From Lachnospiraceae bacterium UBA7086 (GTDB taxonomy: Bacteria > Bacillota > Clostridia > Lachnospirales > Lachnospiraceae), in the NCBI GenBank assembly GCA_002492525.1, contig DKZA01000012.1:1-64000 (forward strand): a DNA stretch of 64,000 nucleotides, read 5' to 3'. The translations under genes were made by a program, and so were the position numbers. Each line of letters starts with the position of its first letter. Position 1 is the stretch's first letter. This document shows, one piece after another, positions 36,070 to 44,797 of this stretch. The notes under the pieces are model-generated. The model was not told the origin of the DNA and ran no database searches. It saw only the letters and a list, made by a program, of their open reading frames with translations.

Positions 36070-36387
36070 CTAAAACATTGGCATAGTCAGAAGCACGTTA
36101 TTTAAGACTAATAGCACTTTTTTATATAACTTAAATAAATCTTGATATACACAAATATTTGAAACGGCTGCACATATTTCAGAAATAAAACTTATCCCTA
36201 CAAGAAAAGTTTCTACAACTATAATTTTTTCAATGGTATTTGAATAATATTGTGCACTATGCACACTCTAAAAAATTTCTTTCAAGAGATTCACTGGTAT
36301 CAATGTAAGTGCGGTTGTGAGTATACCAGCTAACACAGAAACCACAGCACCAACAAGTATGTTAATGGCCTCATCTTTGCATCCAAT
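36070..36387 (-). pseudogene. Small membrane protein interrupted by an in-frame TAG
   Basis: Two hydrophobic segments are encoded in one frame and separated by a single TAG. The first, 39 codons from an ATT behind AAGGAG, contains INILVGAVVSVLAGILTTAL. The second, 64 codons from a GTG, contains IIVVETFLVGISF. No in-frame ATG was found upstream. Read through, it would be a membrane protein of about 105 residues. It lies just downstream of the small-RNA array on the same strand. It may be a decayed gene; family unknown. Confidence 0.3.
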
Positions 36388-36428
36388 ACTACTCCTTTTT
36401 GTACATGTTTTTAAATGCTTATCCTATG

Positions 36429-36570
36429 CAAAAAGCAGGTCTTACGACCTGCTTCTTCTTGGTTGGGAATCTATACCTTATAAATCATTTTTGTAGAGCT
36501 GTTAACTCTATTCTTCTTAGTTGGGAGTCTATACCCTAAATTCTTAAGCAGAGCATCTCGCTCTTTTCTT
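36429..36570 (-). ncRNA. Putative small RNA with repeated motif and hairpins
   Basis: A strong promoter at 36577-36605 and an intrinsic terminator (GCAGGTC/GACCTGC stem at 36435-36452 followed by TTTTTG on the minus strand) bound about 140 bases. Inside are two near-identical 26-base motifs 58 bases apart (36453-36478 and 36511-36536, three differences) and a partial third at about 36564-36583 that overlaps the -10 box. Each is followed by a short hairpin (GAGC/GCTC, TAGAG/CTCTA, then the terminator). No reading frame fits. I do not recognise a known RNA family. Confidence 0.55.
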
Positions 36571-36576
36571 GGTTAG

Positions 36577-36605
36577 ATTATAACATATCCCTTTCTAAGA
36601 TACAA
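36577..36605 (-). promoter_or_regulatory. Small-RNA promoter
   Basis: TTGTAT (36600-36605) and TATAAT (36577-36582) are 17 bases apart on the minus strand, with TGT before the -10 (extended). This is among the best promoter matches in the window. Confidence 0.65.
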
Positions 36606-36831
36606 GAAAAATTACAATTTTTTTGCCTCATTAAAAACCGCATCTTCTATTTCTCTTTTCTTCTGTTATCTTATAATAGTATACAGCGTTTGTTTCTTTT
36701 TCTCAATAAAAATTTCCCTATTAGATATATTCATAATTCCTTATGTTTTCTGCGATGACTTCATGTTCTGGCAGTAGTTGTGAAAACTTCCTCATCCTGC
36801 TTACTTCTCAGTATCTATTAATACCTAATAC

Positions 36832-36863
36832 AAAAAATAGGGACACTCTCATTTAAGTATCCC
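36832..36863 (-). terminator. Terminator downstream of rlmD
   Basis: On the minus strand a stem GGGATACT/AGTGTCCC (one G-T pair) is followed by TATTTTTTG. Confidence 0.75.
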
Positions 36864-36892
36864 CATAGTCTACCAATATATCTGATAATCCA

Positions 36893-37047
36893 CTATTCAC
36901 TTTCATTATCAGGATTTTTTATGTTTCCCATACCTAGGTCTAATGCCACAACTACGGTTACTTTATTCACAAGTAACTTTTCCTTGTGATTTTCACCTAT
37001 TTTATCAAAACTGAAAGGCCTCACAAAGTGCGTAAATTCAAGGATTT
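36893..37047 (-). pseudogene. Short reading-frame remnant after rlmD
   Basis: A frame that overlaps the last codons of rlmD in another register continues for about 50 codons (EILEFTHFVRPFSFDKIG to NIKNPDNESE). It looks coding-like but has no start of its own and I recognise no family. It could be the tail of a lost gene or element adjacent to the rlmD 3' end. Confidence 0.25.
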
Positions 37048-38496
37048 CTAGGTATCTTTCCTTTGTATCAACACCACATTCTCCACATGCCCGGTCCAGG
37101 AAAACTGGTCCACAGCCACACACCTTCTTACCACATATCCTCTGGTCAGAAATACCTCCAGATCTCTGGCCAGACTGGTGGGCTTACAGGAAATATACAA
37201 AATATGCTCCACTCCATACTGGATAATCTTATCAAGGGCCTTCGGATGTATCCCGTCCCTGGGCGGATCCAGAACAATCATGTCCGGTTTCTCTGCTATT
37301 GTATCCAACACCTTCAACACATCACCGGCAATAAATTCGCAATTATGTAAACCATTTAGGGCGGCATTTTCTCTTGCCGCCACAACCGCTTCTTCCACGA
37401 TCTCTACGCCGATTACTTTCTTCGCCACAGGAGCGAGCATTTGGGCTATGGTGCCGGTACCGCTGTAAAGGTCATAGATTATCTGCCCTTCTTTCTCTCC
37501 CAGAATTCCCAGAATATATTCCCTGGCCGTATTGTACAGAAGTTCCGCACTCAAACTGTTGGTTTGAAAAAAAGAAAACAAGGAAATCCTGAATTGCAAT
37601 CCCAACAGTTCTTCATAAAAGTAATCCCGGCCATACAGAATATCCGTCTCATCACTTTGCACCACATCTGCCTGAGAATCGTTTTTGACATGCATAATTC
37701 CCACGATAGTCCCCTGCAAAGAAAGCTGCAGCAGTTTCTCCCGCCATGCCGCAAGCATCTGCTCTTCCAGCGAATCCGCAGTCTGGGTAGTGGTTACCAG
37801 TGCTATCAGTATCTCCCCTGTCCGTGCGGCTTTTCGCACCAGAAGATGTCTCAGATAGCCGTCATGACGCAGTCTGTGGTAAAAGCTGACAGGCTGGCCC
37901 TGGTCTTTCTGTTCCTGGAAAAAATCCAGGGTACAGGCAAGAATCCGGCGATAGTCCTGGTCCACGATCTGACAGTTTCTTACCGACACAATATCATAGA
38001 AGCTCCCTCTTTTATGCATACCAAGCGCCAGAGGGCCATCCTTAATCTCGTCTCCAAAAGTAAATTCCATCTTATTGCGATAGCCAAAAACCGCCGGATT
38101 TGCTTTGGCACCCTCAAAGTGCCATTCTTCCTCCTGCCTGGAAAGCACCGGCTCCAGAAGGCGTTTTACCTGTTCCTCCTTAATTTTCAGCGTCTCTTCA
38201 TAGAGCAGCGGCAAGTAGATACAGCCGCCGCACTGGCCAAAATGCGGACAGGGGCTTTCCTGTTCCCTGGGGGAAGGTGCAAGTACTTCCAGAAGGCGTC
38301 CTTCCGCCTTCCCTTTTCTGGCTTTATTGATAACAGCACGCACCCTTTGTCCCGGCAGAGCGTTTTTAACTACACATACGCCCTCCTCACAAGTCACGAT
38401 ACCTTTGTTGGGAAAATCTATTCTTGTCACTACCCCTTCAATCTGTTGTCCTTTTTTCATCTTTTCCATCTCCATCTTATTGATGCGGCCGCACAA
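37048..38496 (-). CDS. rlmD: 23S rRNA (uracil-C5)-methyltransferase, RlmD/RumA family
   Basis: 482 residues. An N-terminal TRAM domain is followed by an Fe-S cluster motif (CPHFGQCGGC and NCQ) and a Rossmann methyltransferase fold with DLYSGTGTIAQML. The SAM/active-site block is LDPPRDGIHPKAL, and the nucleophile Cys lies in ISCKPTSLARDL. The C-terminal GHVENVVLIQR is conserved. It methylates U1939-type or U747-type positions of 23S rRNA; the exact site cannot be told. TTG at 38496 has AAGAAGG five bases upstream; ATGs at 38475 and 38469 are alternatives. Confidence 0.93.
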   Translation of the reverse strand: MCGRINKMEMEKMKKGQQIEGVVTRIDFPNKGIVTCEEGVCVVKNALPGQRVRAVINKARKGKAEGRLLEVLAPSPREQESPCPHFGQCGGCIYLPLLYEETLKIKEEQVKRLLEPVLSRQEEEWHFEGAKANPAVFGYRNKMEFTFGDEIKDGPLALGMHKRGSFYDIVSVRNCQIVDQDYRRILACTLDFFQEQKDQGQPVSFYHRLRHDGYLRHLLVRKAARTGEILIALVTTTQTADSLEEQMLAAWREKLLQLSLQGTIVGIMHVKNDSQADVVQSDETDILYGRDYFYEELLGLQFRISLFSFFQTNSLSAELLYNTAREYILGILGEKEGQIIYDLYSGTGTIAQMLAPVAKKVIGVEIVEEAVVAARENAALNGLHNCEFIAGDVLKVLDTIAEKPDMIVLDPPRDGIHPKALDKIIQYGVEHILYISCKPTSLARDLEVFLTRGYVVRRCVAVDQFSWTGHVENVVLIQRKDT

Positions 38497-38519
38497 GAAA
38501 ACCTTCTTCCCTACAACCT

Positions 38520-38551
38520 AAAAAGGCGGGAGATGCAACACATCCCCCGCC
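38520..38551 (-). terminator. Terminator of the small acidic membrane protein gene
   Basis: On the minus strand GGCGGGGGATG pairs with CATCTCCCGCC, with one G-T pair, and TTTTT follows. It separates this gene from rlmD. Confidence 0.88.
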
Positions 38552-38566
38552 TGGTAACGCCAGGAT

Positions 38567-38839
38567 CTATTCTCCCGATTCTTCTTCCTCATCCTCGAAG
38601 AAGTCATCGTCAAAATCGTCGTCAAAATCATCCTCAAAATCTTCCAGATAATCAGGTGTCAGATAACGATAAACGGCATATGCAATGGCAGCAACCGCAA
38701 CGACCGCGCCAATCACGGCAAATACCCACAGAAGTTTATTGCACTTCTTCTCCTCCTCTTTCTTCCTGCCCAAAAGCTCATTTACATGCGCATTATCCAG
38801 AATTTCGTCCAATTTATTCAAAACCTCTGCTCTTCTCAT
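38567..38839 (-). CDS. Small membrane protein with acidic tail
   Basis: 90 residues. A charged N-terminal helix (RRAEVLNKLDEILDNAHV) precedes one membrane segment (about 36-58). The last 28 residues are almost all Asp, Glu and Phe (DDFDDDFDDDFFEDEEEE). This is a common Lachnospiraceae-type small protein of unknown function. It lies between pcrA and rlmD on the same strand and has its own terminator. Confidence 0.75.
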   Translation of the reverse strand: MRRAEVLNKLDEILDNAHVNELLGRKKEEEKKCNKLLWVFAVIGAVVAVAAIAYAVYRYLTPDYLEDFEDDFDDDFDDDFFEDEEEESGE

Positions 38840-38962
38840 GATACACCCTCTCTTTCCTGTCGTTTCCTTATCATATTCACAAACCTTTATGAATTTAATA
38901 TACCACTTCTTCTTGTTTTTTACTATATGTTCCCAATAAATTTTTTATGAAAAAATAAATTT

Positions 38963-41362
38963 TTAGATTTTTTGCAGTTTTGCAAAACCGGCGTACATGA
39001 TTTTCTGCCCCATTTCATCAAAAACCACCGTCACCTGGCTGTCTCTGGGCCCAGGCTCGATCTTCATGACCGTACCATCACCGTACCGCATGTGGCGTAC
39101 TCTGTCACCCACTTCATAGCCCAATCTGGTGTTTATCACAGGTGCTATATCTACACGGCCCATCCCCTGATTCATTTTGGTGATATATGGCTGGTTCTCA
39201 GGAGCCGTCCGTTTGGGCCGTACCACAGCCTTCGGTTTCACTGCGGCCTTTGGTTTCACCGCTGACACAGCAGCCCCTGCTTCTGTATCCCCCGCCATCG
39301 GGCGTTCAACAGGCCTCACCGCCTCCACCCTTCGGAAACGGTTTTCCCCGCTCTCAAAAGGCTTCGACCGGAACCTGCTTCTTTCTCCGGAATCCTCATC
39401 ATAGAAAGTATACTCTGTCCTTCTGGGTGCCGGCAAGGTATTATCCAACAGAAGAGACGGTATTTCTTTCACAAAGCGGCTGACCGGATTATACTGGGTC
39501 TCGCCCCGGATCATCCGCTGTCTGGCGCAGGTCAGAGTCAGATCATCCTTGGCCCTGGTAATCCCCACATAGGCAAGCCTTCTCTCCTCCTCAATTTCCA
39601 AAGGATCATCGGAAGTAATGGTCATATAGCTGGGAAAAATCCCATCTTCCATACCTGCCAGATAAATATGGGGAAACTCCAGACCCTTTGCACTATGCAG
39701 AGTCATAAGAAGAACTCTGTCACTGCTTTCATCCACCCGGTCTACGTCCGCCACCAATGCCACTTCTTCCAAAAACTCACCCAGAAGCGGTTCATCATGA
39801 CTTTCCTCATAGGACACCACTTTATTGATCAATTCTTCAATATTTTCAATGCGGTCTGCGGCATCTTCCTCGTCGGATTCTTCCAGTTCTTTCCTGTACC
39901 CTGTGGTTTCCAAAATATCCTTGACCAGTTCTTCCAGGCTGTAAAACTCCAGCTTACTTCTGAAACTCTGTATCATGGTCACAAAAGGTTTTAACTTCAC
40001 AGCGCTTCTGCCGATGGTCATAATCTGGTCTGCTTCCCGCAAAGCATCGTAGAAGCTGATGTTCCTCTCGTCCGCATACTCCTGCACCCGCAAAATAGTG
40101 GCAGCACCGATACCACGCCTGGGCACGTTGATGATCCGTTTGACTGCCACATCGTCCCAGCCATTGTCAATGGTCTTTAAATACGCCAGGATATCCTTGA
40201 TCTCCCGTCTGGCATAGAAGTTTGTCCCTCCAATCACGTCATAGGGGATTCCCTCCATGATAAAGCGTTCCTCCAAAAGACGGGCCTGGGCGTTGGTGCG
40301 GTACAAAACTGCACAGTCCCCGTAAGACGCCTCTCCTTTTCTCGCTTTTTTCGCCACGTCTCCGGCAATATATTCAGCCTCCTCATAGGCCGTATCAAAC
40401 TGTTTGAAATGAATCCGGTTTCCTTCGGTCTTGTCCGTCCACAGGGCTTTGTCCTTGCGTCCGGTATTATTGCTGATAACAGCGTTGGCCGCATCCAGAA
40501 TCATCTGCGTGGAACGGTAATTTTGTTCCAACTTGATAACGCAGGCTTCTGGATATATCTTTTCAAAATCCAGAATATTCCGGATATTAGCGCCTCTGAA
40601 TTTATAAATAGACTGATCGTCATCACCCACCACACAAAGATTCCGGTACTTATCCGCCAGAAGTCTGATCAATTCAAACTGCGCGGTATTGGTATCCTGA
40701 TACTCATCCACCATAATATAACGGAATCGCTGCTGATAATTTTCGAGCACCTGGGCATCCGCTTTAAAAAGTTCTACGGTCTTCATGATCAGATCGTCAA
40801 AATCCAGGGCGTTATTTTTCTTCAATGTCTCCTGATAAGCCCGGTATGCCTTGGCAATCTTACCGCCGTTATAATCATAGCCGTTTTGCATCTCATACTG
40901 TATGGGATCGATCAGTTCATCCTTGGCAGAAGAAATAGCGCTTAAAATAGTACGTTCTTTCAGCGTCTTGGTATCAATCTGCAGCTTTTTACAGACTTCT
41001 TTCATGATGCCCTTCTGATCATCCGTATCATAAATTGTGAAATGATTGTCATATCCCAGTCTGTCAATATATCTTCTCAGGATTCTCACACAGGTAGAGT
41101 GAAAAGTGGATACCCAGATCTGCTCCGCTCCAAATCCCACGATCTTATCTACTCTCTCCCGCATTTCCCCAGCAGCCTTGTTCGTAAAAGTAATGGCAAG
41201 AATATGATAGGGCGCCACGCCCTCTCTGTCGATCAGGTATGCCACCCTGTGTGTCAGCACTCTTGTCTTGCCGGAGCCGGCTCCCGCTAAAATAAGAACC
41301 GGCCCCTGTGTCTGCATGACAGCCTGCTTCTGTCTCTCATTCAGTGTATCGTATATACTCAT
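38963..41362 (-). CDS. pcrA: ATP-dependent DNA helicase PcrA/UvrD
   Basis: Superfamily 1A 3'-5' helicase, 799 residues. Motif I is AGAGSGKT, Ia FTNKAAGEM, II DEYQDTN, III GDDDQSIYKFRGA, IV QNYRST, V TLHSAKGLEF and VI YVGITRAKDDL. A proline/lysine-rich linker (AVKPKAAVKPKA) precedes a Tudor-like C-terminal domain (GDRVRHMRYGDGTV) that binds RNA polymerase in Bacillus PcrA. It removes blocking proteins, acts in repair and restrains recombination. Start ATG at 41362. Confidence 0.97.
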   Translation of the reverse strand: MSIYDTLNERQKQAVMQTQGPVLILAGAGSGKTRVLTHRVAYLIDREGVAPYHILAITFTNKAAGEMRERVDKIVGFGAEQIWVSTFHSTCVRILRRYIDRLGYDNHFTIYDTDDQKGIMKEVCKKLQIDTKTLKERTILSAISSAKDELIDPIQYEMQNGYDYNGGKIAKAYRAYQETLKKNNALDFDDLIMKTVELFKADAQVLENYQQRFRYIMVDEYQDTNTAQFELIRLLADKYRNLCVVGDDDQSIYKFRGANIRNILDFEKIYPEACVIKLEQNYRSTQMILDAANAVISNNTGRKDKALWTDKTEGNRIHFKQFDTAYEEAEYIAGDVAKKARKGEASYGDCAVLYRTNAQARLLEERFIMEGIPYDVIGGTNFYARREIKDILAYLKTIDNGWDDVAVKRIINVPRRGIGAATILRVQEYADERNISFYDALREADQIMTIGRSAVKLKPFVTMIQSFRSKLEFYSLEELVKDILETTGYRKELEESDEEDAADRIENIEELINKVVSYEESHDEPLLGEFLEEVALVADVDRVDESSDRVLLMTLHSAKGLEFPHIYLAGMEDGIFPSYMTITSDDPLEIEEERRLAYVGITRAKDDLTLTCARQRMIRGETQYNPVSRFVKEIPSLLLDNTLPAPRRTEYTFYDEDSGERSRFRSKPFESGENRFRRVEAVRPVERPMAGDTEAGAAVSAVKPKAAVKPKAVVRPKRTAPENQPYITKMNQGMGRVDIAPVINTRLGYEVGDRVRHMRYGDGTVMKIEPGPRDSQVTVVFDEMGQKIMYAGFAKLQKI

Positions 41363-41375
41363 TGTTTCTTAATCC

Positions 41376-42350
41376 TCAATACAATTGATTCCCGCAGTTT
41401 CCACAGAACTTGGACCCCGTGGTAGCCGTACCGCAATTGGGACAGAACTTAGGGCCTGCTCCTGCCCCCGTTCCTGTCTGCTGAGGCTGACCCGCATTTG
41501 CATTGCCTCCCAGATTCATCTGGTTGACCATCTGCTGTCCCATAGCCATGCCCATCTGTAAACCTACCATATCAGACGCCATATGACTGCCACCGCCGCC
41601 TTTTCCCATGGCGTCTGCCGCAGCCATCTGGGTATACCGTCCCACATCGCCCACCATGGACTGTGCCGCAGCCTTCTCCTGCATCTTCTTAATCTCTTCC
41701 GGATAAGAAAAGCTCTCGATCACAAAATCGGTAATGCCAATACCAATCTTGCGCATATCCATATCGAGATCACTCTCAATCCCTTTGGCTATGCTTCTGG
41801 CATCTGCCTGCAGATTAAACATATCCCGGCCTTCCCTGCTGATCCATCCCATCAGAAGCTGATCAAGACTTGCGATGATACGTTCCTTAACATCCTCCAC
41901 CGTGTAAGTCTGACGAATACCCGCCAACTTCTCGATCACCACATCATGTTCCACGATCTTACAGTTAAACGTACCAAAAGCACGAATGGGCATACCTCCC
42001 GGCAATCCCGGTGCCTGTAAATTGATAGCGTTCTTGGTGCCCCATTTCACCAACAGTTCCTTCGTATTAATAAAAAGAACTTCCGCCCGAAGAGGTGTGC
42101 TGAAACCAAATTTAAAACTCTTTAAGGTTGTCAGGAAAGGTATGATATCCGACTCAATATCATAATCGCCGTCCTCCTCAAAAATACCTTCCACACGTCC
42201 GTTATACAAAAAGATTGCATCCTGTCCGGGGCGAATGATCAAGCGGGAACCTTTCTTAATCTCCTGATTCTGAAACTTGTAAAATAAGACGCCCTCTCTT
42301 GTCTCGTTCCACTCTATTACGCTGGAAAACTGATTCTTAAAAAATCCCAT
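41376..42350 (-). CDS. SPFH-domain protein (YdjI-like, virion-core-like)
   Basis: 324 residues. An SPFH/band-7-like domain (about 20-215) is followed by a Met/Gln/Gly-rich region (DMVGLQMGMAMGQQMV) and a C-terminal double zinc ribbon (CPNC, CGNC). Bacillus YdjI binds PspA and recruits it to the membrane. The gene follows pspA by 48 bases here. The ATG at 42350 has GGAGG five bases upstream; an in-frame ATG four codons earlier is less well placed. Confidence 0.88.
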   Translation of the reverse strand: MGFFKNQFSSVIEWNETREGVLFYKFQNQEIKKGSRLIIRPGQDAIFLYNGRVEGIFEEDGDYDIESDIIPFLTTLKSFKFGFSTPLRAEVLFINTKELLVKWGTKNAINLQAPGLPGGMPIRAFGTFNCKIVEHDVVIEKLAGIRQTYTVEDVKERIIASLDQLLMGWISREGRDMFNLQADARSIAKGIESDLDMDMRKIGIGITDFVIESFSYPEEIKKMQEKAAAQSMVGDVGRYTQMAAADAMGKGGGGSHMASDMVGLQMGMAMGQQMVNQMNLGGNANAGQPQQTGTGAGAGPKFCPNCGTATTGSKFCGNCGNQLY

Positions 42351-42398
42351 GATTTCCTCCACTTTATAGTATTATTCTGGCTTATATTTTTCCAGTCC

Positions 42399-43082
42399 TT
42401 ACATACCCATTTCCGCCTTCAGTGCCGCCAGCTCATCATCCACTGCCGAAACTGTCTCAGTGCTGTCATACTTAGATGCCAAATCATCAAGATTCTCCTC
42501 CGCACGAGAACTATTCAGTTCTCCAACTGCATCCGCCTCATCAAGCATCCGGTTGACTTTTTCCTCCATTCTCTCAAAAGCAGCCGCGTTGTTCCCGGCG
42601 CTCTCAATCCCGGAACCCATCTCGTTAATCTTTTTCTGGGTCTGTGCCACTTTTACCTTGGCTTTCAGCATGTCACGCTTACTCTTCATGGCCTGAATAT
42701 CTTCTTCCAGCTTGTCATGCATCTGTCTCATCTTTTCAGAATTGGACTGTGCCAGTTCATAGTTTTGGGTAAGGACCTCTTTCTTCTGCGTAAGCTCACT
42801 CTTCTTCTCCAGGAAACGGCGTGCATCATTGTCATTACCTGCCGCCACAGCCTTTTTGGCATAATCCCCCATCTTGGCGATCTCATCGTTACACTCGTCA
42901 AGCTTTCTTCTGGCCGACTTTTCCTCCGCCATAATGGATGCCGTCTCCGCCTTGACCTTGGCAAAATCGGATTCCAGATTCCGCAGATACTGATCTATCA
43001 TCTTCTCCGGATCTTCCGCCTTGTCTAAAAGCGAATTTACATTCGCTGCCATAATGTCCTTAAACCTTGTCATAATTCCCAT
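42399..43082 (-). CDS. pspA: PspA/IM30-family membrane stress protein
   Basis: 227 residues, almost entirely helical coiled coil (LRNLESDFAKVKAETASIM, CNDEIAKMGDYAKKA, ELTQKKEVLTQNYEL). The N-terminus FKDIMAANVNSLLDKAEDPEKMIDQYL is the PspA amphipathic membrane-binding helix plus domain. PspA/Vipp1 proteins form ESCRT-III-like assemblies that stabilise damaged membranes. It is the first gene of a pair with the YdjI-like gene. Confidence 0.93.
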   Translation of the reverse strand: MGIMTRFKDIMAANVNSLLDKAEDPEKMIDQYLRNLESDFAKVKAETASIMAEEKSARRKLDECNDEIAKMGDYAKKAVAAGNDNDARRFLEKKSELTQKKEVLTQNYELAQSNSEKMRQMHDKLEEDIQAMKSKRDMLKAKVKVAQTQKKINEMGSGIESAGNNAAAFERMEEKVNRMLDEADAVGELNSSRAEENLDDLASKYDSTETVSAVDDELAALKAEMGM

Positions 43083-43153
43083 ACCTGACCCTCCGTTGAT
43101 AATTTGTAATTTATTCCCCCAGACAGTGACTATAATTACCTGACTGCCGCAAG

Positions 43154-44641
43154 TTACATATTCTGACTCTGATTAAGCCTCTTTGCCTGGCTGCTCAAAT
43201 TCTCCACCAGACGTTCCACCTCACCTACGATCTTTGTATTCCTCTCACTCACCGAGTAGGTCTCCTGTGAATGTGCGGATACTTCCTCCATGATTGCCGA
43301 AATAGTCTGTATACTCTCCACAATGACACTGTTGGCGGCAGCCAGCCGTTCCATGGCCTGATCCAGTCTTCTATTCTGTTCATCTACTTGGTTGGTGCTG
43401 TCTGCGATCTTCTCAAAACTGCCGGCTGCTTCCATGGCAGACTCACTCTGTTTTACATTGCTCTTCAGCAACTGCTCAACTGCATCCATGGCAATGCCCA
43501 GTTTCTCCGATACGCTCTGGATTACATCTGTGATATTGACAGTAGCGCTCTGCGTCTGATTCGCCAGACTTGATATCTCCGATGCAACCACCGCAAAACC
43601 CTTTCCCGCTTCTCCGGCGCGCGCCGCTTCAATACTTGCATTTAAAGCAAGCAGACTGGTCTGGCTGGCCACGTTAGTGATCAAATCGATAATAGACTGC
43701 ATATTGGAGGTATACTCCTCCAGTGCCTTCATATCTTCTACCACTTCCCTGCCGGCTCCCTCAGAGGCTTTCATCTGCTTCATCAGCATGTCGATATTTT
43801 CCTCTCCAAGACGTACATTTGCCTTAGCCTCTTCCATACTGTTGGAAATGGTATCCATCACATCACTCATCTGCTCAATATGATTCTGAATCTCTTCCGT
43901 CTTCCCCAACTGATTCTGTACGGATTCTGCCGTCTCATTGGTTCCTGCTGAAACCTCCTGCATCGCATTTCTGGTCTCTGACACCGCCGAACCCAGCTCC
44001 TTCATCTGTTCGACCACATCCACAATACCATCGGACATCTCTCCCGATATGCTCATCACTCTTTCAAGCAGCCCGGACACATTATCCTTTTCCTTATTCA
44101 ACTCTGCAAGCTTCACCTGATTAATCTTCCCCAGGGTCCTGGTAGACAGGCAGATAAAAATTCCAATCAGCAAAAGCAAAAAGAGACGGATCTCATAAGT
44201 CGCAGCATCGGCTGCCGCAATATTTCCCTGGATTCCCTGCCAGATTAAGAAAATCACATTGACTAAAAATCCAATGCCCGATACTCCTATACACAATTTC
44301 AAATCAGAATACAAAATCAATACCAGATAAATGGGAATAATAAAAGTAAACGCGATCACATTGACCGTTGTAAATACCACAAACACATAAAAAACCGTAT
44401 AGGTAACGCCAATCGCATATTTAAGCCTTACATCCTCCGGACTTCTCTTATACATCACAAATTCAAAAATCACCGGTCCTGCTGCTAAAAGTAAGAAGAT
44501 CAAATAATACCCTATCGTCCGGTCTCCTTTTACTACCTCCATAAGATAAGATAATGCAAGAACGACCGCCAACACCGTATGACAGGCCAAAGCTACTTTA
44601 TTCATCGCCTTTCCTTCACTAAACACACTTTCCTTACCCAT
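43154..44641 (-). CDS. Methyl-accepting chemotaxis protein
   Basis: 495 residues. About six membrane helices occupy residues 13-170 and there is no large extracellular sensor, an unusual input region. A cytoplasmic signalling domain follows, with the hairpin tip ALNASIEAARAGEAGKGFAVVA (about 335-355) flanked by methylation helices. It would couple to CheW/CheA, which are not in this window. It may sense membrane or energy state. GGAGG lies eight bases before the ATG at 44641. Soluble pilus-control signalling is an alternative to flagellar control. Confidence 0.93.
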   Translation of the reverse strand: MGKESVFSEGKAMNKVALACHTVLAVVLALSYLMEVVKGDRTIGYYLIFLLLAAGPVIFEFVMYKRSPEDVRLKYAIGVTYTVFYVFVVFTTVNVIAFTFIIPIYLVLILYSDLKLCIGVSGIGFLVNVIFLIWQGIQGNIAAADAATYEIRLFLLLLIGIFICLSTRTLGKINQVKLAELNKEKDNVSGLLERVMSISGEMSDGIVDVVEQMKELGSAVSETRNAMQEVSAGTNETAESVQNQLGKTEEIQNHIEQMSDVMDTISNSMEEAKANVRLGEENIDMLMKQMKASEGAGREVVEDMKALEEYTSNMQSIIDLITNVASQTSLLALNASIEAARAGEAGKGFAVVASEISSLANQTQSATVNITDVIQSVSEKLGIAMDAVEQLLKSNVKQSESAMEAAGSFEKIADSTNQVDEQNRRLDQAMERLAAANSVIVESIQTISAIMEEVSAHSQETYSVSERNTKIVGEVERLVENLSSQAKRLNQSQNM

Positions 44642-44797
44642 TCTGTCATCCTCCTGCTTATTATACTTTCAGTATATGCCTCAAAGCGACAGTACCCACA
44701 CATCATTCCACCTATAAAATCACCTTTATATAGTATACCATACCCCCTTATTATAGGACAAGAGATTTATGCCCTTCCTCTATATTCCTGTATCAGT

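Larger units (their letters stand above)
35973..37047. other. Gene-poor 1.1 kb region
   Basis: An AT-rich interval between the secreted protein and rlmD. It holds a terminator, a broken hydrophobic reading frame (36070-36387), a promoter-hairpin-terminator array (36429-36605), a minus-strand terminator (36832-36863) and a short frame overlapping the end of rlmD. About 36610-36830 shows nothing I can name. Confidence 0.7.

Noticed and set aside
36453..36583. CRISPR array
   Set aside because: Only two clear repeats and a partial one, spacers of unequal length that themselves form hairpins, a terminator at the end and no cas genes.
36070..36605. Type III toxin-antitoxin locus (repeat RNA plus toxin)
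   Set aside because: The layout is similar, but the frames after the terminator are short, hydrophobic and broken and do not resemble ToxN/CptN/TenpN endoribonucleases.
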